Assembly (NCBI RefSeq): GCF_002899455.1
Contig: NZ_PPFB01000001.1
Location: forward strand, 3,822,501-3,886,500
Reading direction: 5' to 3'
Source of the DNA: Streptomyces sp. DH-12
Lineage (GTDB): Bacteria; Actinomycetota; Actinomycetes; Streptomycetales; Streptomycetaceae
Length of the DNA: 64,000 bases
Numbering within the stretch: the stretch's first letter is position 1; the number at the start of each line of letters is the position of its first letter. Below, one piece after another: positions 44,671-53,899 of the stretch. Under the pieces are notes generated by a model. It was given only the letters and a program-made list of their open reading frames with translations. It was not told where the DNA came from and searched no databases. Both the position numbers and the translations under genes were made by a program.

Positions 44671-44726
44671 GTGCGCGATCCTCCCGCACGGTGTTTTCCA
44701 CAGATGCGGCGGACCCCCTTGTCCCG

Positions 44727-44740
44727 ACCGATCGTTCGGT
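44727..44740. promoter_or_regulatory. PaaR-type operator between paaH and paaN
   Basis: ACCGATCGTTCGGT is a palindrome with one mismatched pair near its centre. It is the exact reverse complement of the paaA-promoter site and fits ACCGnnCGnnCGGT, the core known for PaaR of Corynebacterium. It lies 56 bases from paaH and 91 from paaN. Confidence 0.8.
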
Positions 44741-44831
44741 TACTCTAACTCTGACCGCCCGTTCCTGACTACGTTTCCGCACAGGTCCAAGAGCTCGACG
44801 AAGAGTTCCTGAGACGAGGAGTTGGTCCCCC

Positions 44832-46523
44832 ATGGCCGCCGAACTCACCGCGCCCGAGCTGATCGCCCGCCACCGTCCCACCCTGGACCAGGCCCTGGAA
44901 GCGATCCGCACGCGCGCGTACTGGTCCCCCCACCCCGAGCACCCGAAAGCGTACGGGGAGAACGGCAGCCTGGACATGGCCGCGGGCAAGGCCGCCTTCG
45001 ACGCCCTGCTCGGCACCCGCATCGACCTGGACCAGCCCGGCACGGACGGCTGGGTGGACGGCGAGACCTCCCCGTACGGCGTCGAGCTGGGCACGAGCTA
45101 CCCGCACGCGGACCTGGACGTGCTGCTGCCCGCCATGAAGGCCGGGATGCGCGCCTGGCGGGACGCGGGCGCGGAGACCCGCGCGGTGGTCTGCCTGGAG
45201 ATCCTCCGGCGGATCAGCGACCGGACCATGGAGTTCGCCCAGGCGGTCATGCACACCTCCGGCCAGGCGTTCATGATGGCGTTCCAGGCCGGCGGCCCGC
45301 ACGCGCAGGACCGCGGCATGGAGGCGGTGGCCTACGCGTACGCGGAGCAGGTGCGCACGCCCGACACCGCGGAGTGGACCAAGCCGCAGGGCAAGCGCGA
45401 CCCGCTCGCCCTCACCAAGAGCTTCGTCCCGGTCCCGCGCGGCATCGGCCTGGTCATCGGCTGCAACACCTTCCCGACGTGGAACGGCTACCCGGGCCTG
45501 TTCGCCTCCCTGGCCACGGGCAACGCGGTCCTGGTCAAGCCGCATCCGCGCGCGGTGCTGCCGCTCGCGCTCACCGTCCAGGCCGCCCGCCAGGTGCTCA
45601 CCGAGGCCGGCTTCGACCCCAACCTGGTCGCGCTGGCCGCCGAGCGGCCCGGCGAGGGCATCGCCAAGACGCTCGCCACGCGCCCGGAGATCCGGATCAT
45701 CGACTACACCGGCTCCACCGAGTTCGGCGACTGGCTGGAGAGCAACGCGCGCCAGGCGCAGGTGTACACGGAGAAGGCCGGCGTCAACACGGTCGTCGTG
45801 GAGTCGACCGGCGACTACAAGGGGATGCTGTCCAACCTGGCGTTCTCCCTGTCCCTGTACAGCGGCCAGATGTGCACCACCCCGCAGAACCTGCTGGTCC
45901 CCCGCGACGGCATCACCACCGACCAGGGCCCCAAGTCCTTCGACGAGGTCGCCGCCGACCTGGCCGAGGCGGTCGACGGCCTGCTCGGTGACGACGCCCG
46001 CGCAAGCGCCCTGCTGGGCGCGATCGTCAACCCGGACGTCAAGGCCCGCCTGGAGGCCGCCACCGAGCTCGGCGAGGTCGCGCTCGCCTCCCGCGAGATC
46101 ACCCACCCGGAGTTCCCGGGCGCGGTGGTGCGCACGCCGGTGATCGTGAAGCTGGACGGCTCCAAGCCGGACGCCGAGGCCGCCTACATGAGCGAGTGCT
46201 TCGGCCCGGTCTCCTTCGTGGTCGCCGTCGACTCCGCCGCCGACGCGACGGAGCTGCTGCGGCGCACGATCCGCGAGAAGGGCGCGATGACCGTCGGCGC
46301 GTACACGACCTCCCCGGAGGTCGAGGAGGCCGTGCGGGAGGTCTGCCTGGAGGAGGCCGCCCAGCTCTCGCTGAACCTCACCGGCGGGGTCTACGTCAAC
46401 CAGACGGCCGCCTTCTCCGACTTCCACGGCTCCGGCGGCAACCCGGCGGCCAACGCGGCCCTGTGCGACGGCGCCTTCGTCGCCAACCGCTTCCGGGTGG
46501 TCGAGGTGCGCCGCGAGGCCTGA
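44832..46523 (+). CDS. paaN: Phenylacetic acid degradation protein PaaN (aldehyde dehydrogenase family)
   Basis: The protein is 563 residues from an ATG with GACGAGGA upstream. It has an ALDH fold: PRGIGLVIGCNTFPTWNGYPGLFASLATGNAVLVKPHP, TGSTEFGDWLE, a catalytic Glu in YTEKAGVNT and Cys in YSGQMCTTPQN. It ends near the ALDH C-terminus, so there is no MaoC hydratase domain as in fused PaaZ. It is expected to oxidise the ring-opened semialdehyde CoA intermediate. Oxepin-CoA hydrolysis must then come from another protein, which I do not see here. Confidence 0.92.
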   Translation: MAAELTAPELIARHRPTLDQALEAIRTRAYWSPHPEHPKAYGENGSLDMAAGKAAFDALLGTRIDLDQPGTDGWVDGETSPYGVELGTSYPHADLDVLLPAMKAGMRAWRDAGAETRAVVCLEILRRISDRTMEFAQAVMHTSGQAFMMAFQAGGPHAQDRGMEAVAYAYAEQVRTPDTAEWTKPQGKRDPLALTKSFVPVPRGIGLVIGCNTFPTWNGYPGLFASLATGNAVLVKPHPRAVLPLALTVQAARQVLTEAGFDPNLVALAAERPGEGIAKTLATRPEIRIIDYTGSTEFGDWLESNARQAQVYTEKAGVNTVVVESTGDYKGMLSNLAFSLSLYSGQMCTTPQNLLVPRDGITTDQGPKSFDEVAADLAEAVDGLLGDDARASALLGAIVNPDVKARLEAATELGEVALASREITHPEFPGAVVRTPVIVKLDGSKPDAEAAYMSECFGPVSFVVAVDSAADATELLRRTIREKGAMTVGAYTTSPEVEEAVREVCLEEAAQLSLNLTGGVYVNQTAAFSDFHGSGGNPAANAALCDGAFVANRFRVVEVRREA

Positions 46524-46535
46524 GCCGCCTCAGGC
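46518..46535. terminator. Short hairpin over converging stop codons
   Basis: A 7-bp stem GCCTGAG / CTCAGGC with loop CCGC overlaps the stops of paaN and the methyltransferase gene, which end six bases apart. Confidence 0.5.
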
Positions 46536-47315
46536 GGATGCGCCCCCGGTGGCGCTCCAGTGGTACAGCGTCATGGCCACACTGGTCGCGAGGTTGTAGC
46601 TGGAGACCTGGGGGCGCATCGGCAGCGCCACCAGATGGTCGGCCCGCTCCCGCAGCTCGGCCGTGAGACCGGTGCGCTCCGACCCGAAGGCGAGCAGCGC
46701 GTCGTCCGGCAGCTTCAGGGAGCGGATGTCCTCGCCCTCCGGGTCCAGCGCGAAGACCGGTCCGGGCGGCAGCTCGTCCACGGTGAGGCGTTCCACGGCG
46801 GTGGCGAAGTGCAGCCCCGCCCCGCCGCGCACCACGGTGGGGTGCCAGGGGTCCAGCGTCCCGGTGGTGACGACGCCGGTCGCCCCGAAGCCGGCGGCCA
46901 GCCGGACCACGGCCCCCGCGTTGCCCAGGTTGCGCGGCTGGTCCAGGACCACCACGGGCGCGGTGCGCGGCGCGCGCGCCAGCCTCGTCAGGTTGCCCGC
47001 GCGGTCCGGCCGCACGGCGAGCGCCGCGACGGCCGTGGGGTGCGGACGCGTCACCAGCGAGGCGTACGTCCCGTACGGCACCTCCGTCAGCAGCGCCGCC
47101 AGCGTGTCCCGCACGTCCTCGGCCAGCTCGTCGGCGAGCGCCAGGGCGGCGGCCCGGTCGGCGGTGAGCGCGACGAGCACCTCGGCGCCGAAGCGCACGG
47201 CGTGCTTGAGGGCGTGGAAGCCGTCGAGCAGCACCGCGTCCGGGGCGGCCCGGCGCCATGCGGCCACCGGGCCGGCCGGTGACGCGGCGGACAGGTCGTG
47301 GACGGGGTCGCTCAT
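46530..47315 (-). CDS. TrmH/SpoU-family RNA methyltransferase
   Basis: A 261-residue SPOUT methyltransferase. The three family motifs are VVVLDQPRNLGNAGAVVRLAAGFGA, LLAFGSERTGLT and LPMRPQVSSYNLATSVAMTLYH, which form the knotted S-adenosylmethionine site. It should 2'-O-methylate a tRNA or rRNA ribose; the target is not predictable here. The N-terminal part (DGFHALKHAVRFGAEVLVAL) is the substrate-binding region. It interrupts the phenylacetate genes and ends against paaN. Confidence 0.9.
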   Translation of the reverse strand: MSDPVHDLSAASPAGPVAAWRRAAPDAVLLDGFHALKHAVRFGAEVLVALTADRAAALALADELAEDVRDTLAALLTEVPYGTYASLVTRPHPTAVAALAVRPDRAGNLTRLARAPRTAPVVVLDQPRNLGNAGAVVRLAAGFGATGVVTTGTLDPWHPTVVRGGAGLHFATAVERLTVDELPPGPVFALDPEGEDIRSLKLPDDALLAFGSERTGLTAELRERADHLVALPMRPQVSSYNLATSVAMTLYHWSATGGASA

Positions 47316-47325
47316 GCCGAGCAGC

Positions 47326-48582
47326 CTACGTGCGCGGGCCCGGCGCTCCGCCGGCCGCCGGGCCGGCCTCCGGGCAGGTCTTCGCGCGGCTCACGGCGGG
47401 CGGACCGTGCGGGCGCCGCGGCGGCGGGGGCGGGGCCGCGTCCCCGCGCGGGCGCGGCCGTCCCCGCGCGCGTGCCGCCAGGCGGCCGGTCCGGCGCAGG
47501 AAGGACGTGGGCAGGAAGACCGCGTCGGCCGCGATCATCGCCAGGGAGAAGAAGGGCAACCCGAGCACCACGGCGATCACCGCGTGCTCCAGGATCATGA
47601 AGCTCAGCAGGGCGTTCTTGACCCGTCGGTTGAACAGCGTGAACGGGAAGGCGACCTGCACGACGACGGTCACATAGGTCACCAGCATCACCAGAGTGCC
47701 GCTGGCGGTGAGCAGCTCCGCCAGCGATGGCCAGGGGGAGAAGTACTCCAGGTGCAGCGGGTAGTGGACCGCGGTGCCGTCCTGCCAGCGGGAGCCCTGC
47801 ACCTTGTACCAGCCGGCCGTGGCGTAGATCAGGCACGTCTCCGCCATGATCACCAGCAGCGCGCCGTTGTGCACGACGTTCGCGACGACGTCCAGCAGGA
47901 TCCGCGGCTGCTCCGTCCTCGCCGGCCGCCCGGCCAGCCACCACACCGCCTGCCCGAGCCACACGGCCCACAGCAGCGCGGGTATGAACCGGTCCCCGTC
48001 CGTCCGGCCCGCCAGCGACCCCAGGAGCAGCACGATGCCGAGCACCGCCCACAGCGCGGGGCCCACCCGGTCGCGCGGCCGCTCCCCGCGCGCGCGTGCC
48101 CCGGCGGCCCGGTGCGCCCGCCGGGCGTCCAGGGACCAGACCCGGCCGCAGCGGGTGAAGACCAGGTAGATCGCCATGATGTGCAGGACGTTGTCACCGC
48201 CGTCGCCCATGAAGACGCTGCGGTTCTGCAGCGTCAGGACGCCCACCATGAACAGCGCCGCCATGGTGCGGGTGCGCCAGCCGAGCAGCAGCAGGAGGCT
48301 GAACAGCACGGCCAGCGCGTAGACCGCCTCGAACCAGATCCGGCTGTCCGACCAGAGCAGCACGGTGAAGGCGTCGTTCGAGGCGACCAGCTGGGCGGCG
48401 AGGTCCCAGGCCCAGGGACTGTCGGGGCCGTAGAGCTCCTGCCGGTGGGGGTACTCACGCAGCAGGAACAGCAGCCAGGTGAGGCCGAAGCCGATGCGCA
48501 GCACGGCGGTCTGGTACGGACCGAGGGCGGAGTCGGTGACCCGGGCGATCGCTTGGTGGACCGCCGGCGAGAAGCGGTTCAC
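47326..48582 (-). CDS. HTTM-domain integral membrane protein
   Basis: About 418 residues. The GTG 48582 overlaps the upstream stop (GTGA) and has GGGAGG eight bases before it. It has many hydrophobic spans. Markers of the HTTM (vitamin K gamma-carboxylase-like) family are LGPYQTAVLRIGFGLTWLLFLLREYPHR, VFMGDGGDNVLHIMAIYLVFTRCGRVWSLDA and WYKVQGSRWQDGTAVHYPLHLEYFSPWP. The C-terminus is Arg/Pro-rich and cytosolic. The role is unknown; it is always considered with its DUF5819 partner here. Codon use matches the neighbours. Confidence 0.88.
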   Translation of the reverse strand: MNRFSPAVHQAIARVTDSALGPYQTAVLRIGFGLTWLLFLLREYPHRQELYGPDSPWAWDLAAQLVASNDAFTVLLWSDSRIWFEAVYALAVLFSLLLLLGWRTRTMAALFMVGVLTLQNRSVFMGDGGDNVLHIMAIYLVFTRCGRVWSLDARRAHRAAGARARGERPRDRVGPALWAVLGIVLLLGSLAGRTDGDRFIPALLWAVWLGQAVWWLAGRPARTEQPRILLDVVANVVHNGALLVIMAETCLIYATAGWYKVQGSRWQDGTAVHYPLHLEYFSPWPSLAELLTASGTLVMLVTYVTVVVQVAFPFTLFNRRVKNALLSFMILEHAVIAVVLGLPFFSLAMIAADAVFLPTSFLRRTGRLAARARGRPRPRGDAAPPPPPRRPHGPPAVSRAKTCPEAGPAAGGAPGPRT

Positions 48583-49505
48583 CCGATGCCTCCCCGGGTC
48601 TCGTCCTCGGGCAGCGACCACCAGGGCAGCACGCGGTACACGGTCTCGCCCGACACCTTCTCCTCGCTCCACGACGGCGGCGGCACGTCGGTGGTGCGCG
48701 AGCGGACCTGGACCCGGGCGACCTCGCCGTCCGCTCCCGCCGCGTCCGCCCGGTCCAGGCGCATGACCATGATCCGCCGCAGGTACGTCTCGGACAGCGC
48801 CCCGCGCAGACCCACCGGGCGGTTGTCGTCGTCGTGCGTGGAGACGTAGAAGTCCCAGGCGCGGCGCAGCTCGTTCTGCTGGGTGTGGCTGGGCGCCGGG
48901 TTGCCGTCGATGTCGCGTCCGTCCTGGGCCGACAGGTCGTACCAGCCGGTGGTGCGGCTGGCGCCGTCCGGCGTGCGGATCTCTGCCCTGACCTGCACGG
49001 ACACGTTCTGCTGCAGCGGGTTCGGCGCGAACAGCTTCCAGTTCTGCTCGAACTCCGGGTAGATCCAGTCGGCGATGGTCTCGCTGTGCTTCCTGCTCAC
49101 CGTGTTCGGCGGCGCGACGTGCAGGAACGTCATCCCGAGGTGCACGCACACCACGACGGCGACGACCGCGAGGGTGAGCGCGACGCCGATCCGGTAGCGC
49201 AGGGAGAGGGCGGCGACTCCGGTGCGGGGGTCGCCGAAGTCGCCGCTCAGCGGCTGCGCGCCGGGCTGTTCCTCTCCGGCCACTCCGGTGCGGGGTTCGC
49301 CGGAGTCGCCGCTCAGCGGCTGCGCGCCGCCCTGGGCGCGAGCGGCCCTCTCCTCGCTGTCCGGTGACGCCTCCGGCCGCGGTACGACGGGCTCGTCCGG
49401 TTCGTCCGCCGGCGCCGCGGGTCCGGGCAGCGGGGCGCGCGGCCCCGGCGTGCCCGGCTCCGCGGGCCCGTGCCGGGCGTCCGAGCCCTTGTCCTGCGCG
49501 TCCAT
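48579..49505 (-). CDS. DUF5819-family membrane protein
   Basis: About 308 residues from the ATG at 49505. It has a disordered Pro/Glu-rich N-terminus with a duplicated unit (AQPLSGD..G.PRTGVA, twice) and one membrane span (RIGVALTLAVVAVVVCVHLGMTFLHVA). An outside domain follows, with WIYPEFEQNWKLFAPNPLQQNVSVQVRAEI, characteristic of DUF5819. It is translationally coupled to the HTTM gene, so both probably act in one membrane complex. The function is not known. It sits between paaN and paaA but has no obvious tie to phenylacetate. Confidence 0.85.
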   Translation of the reverse strand: MDAQDKGSDARHGPAEPGTPGPRAPLPGPAAPADEPDEPVVPRPEASPDSEERAARAQGGAQPLSGDSGEPRTGVAGEEQPGAQPLSGDFGDPRTGVAALSLRYRIGVALTLAVVAVVVCVHLGMTFLHVAPPNTVSRKHSETIADWIYPEFEQNWKLFAPNPLQQNVSVQVRAEIRTPDGASRTTGWYDLSAQDGRDIDGNPAPSHTQQNELRRAWDFYVSTHDDDNRPVGLRGALSETYLRRIMVMRLDRADAAGADGEVARVQVRSRTTDVPPPSWSEEKVSGETVYRVLPWWSLPEDETRGGIG

Positions 49506-49708
49506 TCCGCCCCGATCCCCGAGTTCCCCGGTCCCTTGCCGCGTCCGCCCGGCCGCGAGCCCTCGCGATGCGGGGCACGGCCGCTCCGCCGCGTCGCACG
49601 GAACGGTACTCAGCCCCGGCCGCCCGGGCACAGTCCCGTCGGCGCTCCGTCCCGTGGCGGTCGCCATACCCGGTCTCCGGGCGGCCGCCGGCGGCCGGCA
49701 CCGGCAGG

Positions 49709-49717
49709 TTATCCACA
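49709..49717 (+). promoter_or_regulatory. DnaA-box-like nonamer
   Basis: TTATCCACA matches the general bacterial DnaA-box consensus exactly. It is a single copy in the paaA/DUF5819 spacer, so activity is uncertain. Confidence 0.35.
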
Positions 49718-49762
49718 GCGGTTGACACCTCGCGGCCCCCGTCTCACCATGGAACCGCACGA

Positions 49763-49776
49763 ACCGAACGATCGGT
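49763..49776. promoter_or_regulatory. PaaR-type operator upstream of paaA
   Basis: ACCGAACGATCGGT sits 42 bases before the paaA start, close enough to cover the promoter. It is identical (reversed) to the site at 44727, extended match AACCGAACGATCGGTCG. Confidence 0.8.
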
Positions 49777-49818
49777 CGGGAGCGTGCTCAGGGAAGCATC
49801 CAGGTCGAGGGGGACCCC

Positions 49819-50831
<1,013 letters not shown>

Positions 50832-50835
<4 letters not shown>

Positions 50836-51119
50836 CCCACACCGACTGGCCGCTGTGGGAGGTCTTCGTGCGCTCGCGCAGGGGCCTGTCCCACACCCAT
50901 GCCGGCAGCCTGCACGCCCCGGACGCGGAGCTCGCCCTGCGCAACGCGCGCGATCTGTACACCCGGCGCGGCGAGGGCGTCTCCATCTGGGTCGTGCCGT
51001 CCTCCGCCGTCACGGCCTCCTCGCCCGACGAGAAGGACCCCTTCTTCGAGCCGGCCGCCGACAAGCCCTACCGGCATCCCACCTTCTACGAGATCCCCGA
51101 GGGGGTGCAGCACCTGTGA
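50832..51119 (+). CDS. paaB: 1,2-phenylacetyl-CoA epoxidase subunit PaaB
   Basis: A small 95-residue subunit (THTDWPLWEVFVRSRRGLSHTHAGSLHAPDAELALRNARDLYTRRGEGVSIWVV). Length and the WEVFVR.RRGLSH.H.GSLHA pattern are diagnostic. It bridges PaaAC heterodimers. It starts in the paaA stop (ATGA) and its stop overlaps paaC (GTGA). Confidence 0.95.
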
Positions 51120-51853
51120 CGACGACACCCCCCGCGGACACCGTTCCCACGGCCGCCGCGCTCGCCCTCGGCGACGACGCCCTGGTGCTCTCCCACCGCC
51201 TCGGCGAGTGGGCCGGGCACGCCCCCGTGCTGGAGGAGGAGGTCGCCCTCGCCAACATCGCGCTCGACCTGCTCGGCCAGGCCCGGCTGCTGCTGTCGAT
51301 GGCCGGTGACGAGGACGAGCTGGCCTTCCTCCGCGAGGAGCGCGCCTTCCGCAACCTCCAGCTGGTGGAGCAGCCCAATGGCGACTTCGCCCACACCATC
51401 GCCCGCCAGCTCTACTTCTCCGTGTACCAGCACCTCCTGCACGGCCGGCTGGCCTCCGGCGAGGGCCCGTTCGCCCCGCTGGCCGGCAAGGCCGTCAAGG
51501 AGGCCGCCTACCACCGCGACCACGCCGAGCAGTGGACCCTGCGCCTCGGCGACGGCACGGACGAGAGCCACGCGCGGATGCAGCGGGCCGTGGACGTGCT
51601 GTGGCGCTACACCGGCGAGATGTTCCAGCCCGTCGAGGGGATCGACGACGTCGACTGGAGCGCTCTGGAGCGCACCTGGCTGGAAGTGATCGAGGACGTG
51701 CTGCGACGCGCCACGCTCACGGTGCCGAAGGGGCCGCGCTCGGGGGCCTGGAGGGCCGGCGCGGGCCGCCAGGGCCTGCACACCGAACCCTTCGGCCGGA
51801 TGCTCGCCGAGATGCAGCACCTGCACCGCAGCCACCCGGGGGCGACATGGTGA
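51116..51853 (+). CDS. paaC: 1,2-phenylacetyl-CoA epoxidase, structural subunit PaaC
   Basis: The protein is 245 residues from a GTG overlapping paaB. It has the ferritin-like helices of PaaA without the full iron-ligand set (HRLGEWAGHAPVLEEEVALANIALDLLGQARLLLSMAG, FAHTIARQLYFSVYQHLLH, KEAAYHRDHAEQWTLRLGDGTDESHARMQ). It stabilises PaaA in the epoxidase complex. Confidence 0.95.
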   Translation: MTTTPPADTVPTAAALALGDDALVLSHRLGEWAGHAPVLEEEVALANIALDLLGQARLLLSMAGDEDELAFLREERAFRNLQLVEQPNGDFAHTIARQLYFSVYQHLLHGRLASGEGPFAPLAGKAVKEAAYHRDHAEQWTLRLGDGTDESHARMQRAVDVLWRYTGEMFQPVEGIDDVDWSALERTWLEVIEDVLRRATLTVPKGPRSGAWRAGAGRQGLHTEPFGRMLAEMQHLHRSHPGATW

Positions 51854-52386
51854 CCACCACGCCCCTGGAGGAGCAGCTGCTGGAGCTCGCCGGTTCGGTG
51901 CCCGACCCCGAGCTGCCCGTGCTGACCCTGCGCGAGCTGGGCGTGGTCCGCGCGGTGCGGGCGCACGGCACGGACAGCGTCGAGGTCGACCTGACCCCGA
52001 CCTACACCGGCTGCCCGGCCGTCGAGGTGATGAGCCTGGACATAGAGCGCGTGCTGCGCGAGCACGGCGTGCGCGAGGTCACCGTGCGCACGGTCCTCGC
52101 CCCCGCCTGGTCGACCGACGACATCACGGACGAAGGCCGCCGCAAGCTGCGGGAGTTCGGCATCGCCCCGCCCCGCACGGGCGCCGTCCCCGGCCCCGTC
52201 CGCGTCGAGCTGGGCCCCACACGCACACGCGACAGCGGCACCGCCGGCGGGCCGGAGCCCGTGCGCTGCCCGCACTGCGACTCCCCCGAGACCGAGCTGC
52301 TCAGCCGTTTCTCCTCCACCGCGTGCAAGGCGCTGCGCCGCTGTCTGTCCTGCCGCGAACCGTTCGACCACTTCAAGGAGTTGTGA
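51847..52386 (+). CDS. paaD: PaaD, phenylacetate epoxidase maturation factor
   Basis: The protein is 179 residues. The MIP18/SufT-like domain (VPDPELPVLTLRELGVVRAV, VDLTPTYTGCPAVEVMSLDIERVLREHG) is followed by a C-terminal zinc-ribbon-like region with CPHC and CLSC pairs. It probably assists Fe-S cluster insertion into PaaE. The ATG 51847 overlaps paaC by seven bases; a GTG at 51850 giving a GTGA overlap is an equally plausible start. Confidence 0.93.
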   Translation: MVTTTPLEEQLLELAGSVPDPELPVLTLRELGVVRAVRAHGTDSVEVDLTPTYTGCPAVEVMSLDIERVLREHGVREVTVRTVLAPAWSTDDITDEGRRKLREFGIAPPRTGAVPGPVRVELGPTRTRDSGTAGGPEPVRCPHCDSPETELLSRFSSTACKALRRCLSCREPFDHFKEL

Positions 52387-53444
52387 TGGCCCGCTTCCAC
52401 CGGCTCCGGGTGGCCGCGGTCGACCGGCTCACCGACGACTCCGTCGCCCTCACCCTCGCCGTCCCCCCACGACTGCGCGAGGAGTACCGCCACATCCCCG
52501 GGCAGCACCTCACGCTGCGCCGCGCCGCCGACGGCGAGGAGATCCGCCGCACCTACTCGATCTGCTCCCCCGCCCCCGACGGCGAGGCGCCGAGCACCCT
52601 GCGGGTCGGGGTGCGGCTCGTGGAGGGCGGCGCGTTCTCCACGTACGCGCTCAAGGAGATCGGCCTCGGGGACGAGTTGGAGGTCATGACCCCCGCAGGC
52701 CGCTTCACGCTCCCCCCGGCCCCCGGTCTGTACGCGGCCGTGGTCGGCGGCAGCGGCATCACGCCGGTGCTGTCGATCGTCTCCACACTCCTGGCCCGCG
52801 AGCCGGAGGCACGGTTCTGCCTGATACGCAGCGACCGGACGACCGCCTCGACGATGTTCCTGGAGGAGGTCGCCGACCTGAAGGACCGTTACCCCGACCG
52901 GTTCCAGCTGGTGACGGCGCTCTCCCGGGAGGAGCAGCAGGCGGGACTGCCGTCCGGGCGGCTGGACCGGGAGCGGCTGGCCGCGCTGCTCCCGGCGCTG
53001 CTTCCGGTGGACCAGGTGGACGGCTGGTTCCTGTGCGGGCCGTACGGACTGGTGGAGGGCGCCGACCGGGCGCTGCGCGGGCTGGGCGTCCCCCGCTCCC
53101 GCATCCACCAGGAGATCTTCCACGTGGACTCCGGACCGGCCGCCCCCGCCGCCTCGGCCGCCCCCGCGCACAGCACGGTCACGGCACGGCTCGACGGACG
53201 CGGCGGCACCTGGCCCGTCCAGGCCGGCGAGTCCCTGCTGAGCGCGGTGCTGCGCAACCGGCCCGACGCGCCCTACGCCTGCAAGGGCGGTGTGTGCGGC
53301 ACCTGCCGGGCGTTCCTGGTCTCCGGCGAGGTGCGCATGGACCGCAACTTCGCCCTGGAGCCGGAGGAGACGGAGGCGGGGTACGTCCTGGCCTGCCAGT
53401 CGCACCCGGTGACGGAGAAGGTGGAGCTGGACTTCGACCGCTGA
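52386..53444 (+). CDS. paaE: PaaE, phenylacetyl-CoA epoxidase reductase
   Basis: A 352-residue electron-transfer protein. The FAD-binding part has RRTYSICS and the NAD(P)H part has YAAVVGGSGITPVLSIVSTLL and FLCGPYGLVEGA. The C-terminal plant-type 2Fe-2S ferredoxin domain has YACKGGVCGTCRAFLVSGEV...VLACQSHP (four Cys). It passes electrons from NADPH to the PaaA diiron centre. It starts in the paaD stop (TGATG) and ends the operon before a 12-bp hairpin. Confidence 0.95.
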   Translation: MARFHRLRVAAVDRLTDDSVALTLAVPPRLREEYRHIPGQHLTLRRAADGEEIRRTYSICSPAPDGEAPSTLRVGVRLVEGGAFSTYALKEIGLGDELEVMTPAGRFTLPPAPGLYAAVVGGSGITPVLSIVSTLLAREPEARFCLIRSDRTTASTMFLEEVADLKDRYPDRFQLVTALSREEQQAGLPSGRLDRERLAALLPALLPVDQVDGWFLCGPYGLVEGADRALRGLGVPRSRIHQEIFHVDSGPAAPAASAAPAHSTVTARLDGRGGTWPVQAGESLLSAVLRNRPDAPYACKGGVCGTCRAFLVSGEVRMDRNFALEPEETEAGYVLACQSHPVTEKVELDFDR

Positions 53445-53447
53445 GAC

Positions 53448-53481
53448 CGCCGGTCCCGTCCTGCGGGGCGGGACCGGCGGA
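53448..53481. terminator. Hairpin terminator of paaABCDE
   Basis: A perfect 12-bp stem (CCGCCGGTCCCG at 53448-53459 with 53470-53481) and a 10-base loop, immediately after the paaE stop and before the convergent rhodanese gene. Confidence 0.85.
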
Positions 53482-53514
53482 CTCGGACGCTTCTCGGGGC
53501 GCCCCGGGCGACCG

Positions 53515-53862
53515 CTAGAGCACGTGACCCGGCTGCCCGTCGTCGGTGACGACGGGACGCCCCGCGGCCTCCCACACCTGCATCCCGCCGTCCACGTTCA
53601 CGGCGTCGATGCCCTGCTGGGCCAGGTACATGGTGACCTGGGCCGACCGTCCGCCGGAGCGGCAGATCACATGGATCCGGCCGTCCTGCGGGGCGGCCTC
53701 GGTCAGCTCGCCGTAGCGGGCGACGAACTCGCTGACGGGGATGTGCAGCGCGCCTTCGGCGTGGCCGGCCTTCCATTCGTCGTCCTCACGGACGTCCAGC
53801 AGGAAGTCGCCGTCCTTGAGGTCGCCGACCTGGACCGTGGGCACACCAGCTCCAAAACTCAT
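53515..53862 (-). CDS. Single-domain rhodanese-like sulfurtransferase
   Basis: The protein is 115 residues from the ATG at 53862 (MSFGAGVPTVQV). Rhodanese markers are LLDVREDDEWKAGHAEGALHIPVSEF and the active loop VICRSGGRSAQVTMYLAQQG (Cys in CRSGGR). It probably carries a persulfide; the partner is unknown. It follows the J-domain gene on the same strand after about 37 bases. Confidence 0.92.
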   Translation of the reverse strand: MSFGAGVPTVQVGDLKDGDFLLDVREDDEWKAGHAEGALHIPVSEFVARYGELTEAAPQDGRIHVICRSGGRSAQVTMYLAQQGIDAVNVDGGMQVWEAAGRPVVTDDGQPGHVL

Positions 53863-53899
53863 GCACCCGACGCTACCGGACCGCGGGGCACACCCGGTT

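Larger units (their letters stand above)
49506..49818. promoter_or_regulatory. Promoter region of paaABCDE
   Basis: A 313-base spacer between divergent genes. It contains a TTATCCACA nonamer at 49709-49717 and the PaaR-type palindrome at 49763-49776, 42 bases before paaA. GTCGAGGGGGA before 49819 is the ribosome site. Confidence 0.6.
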
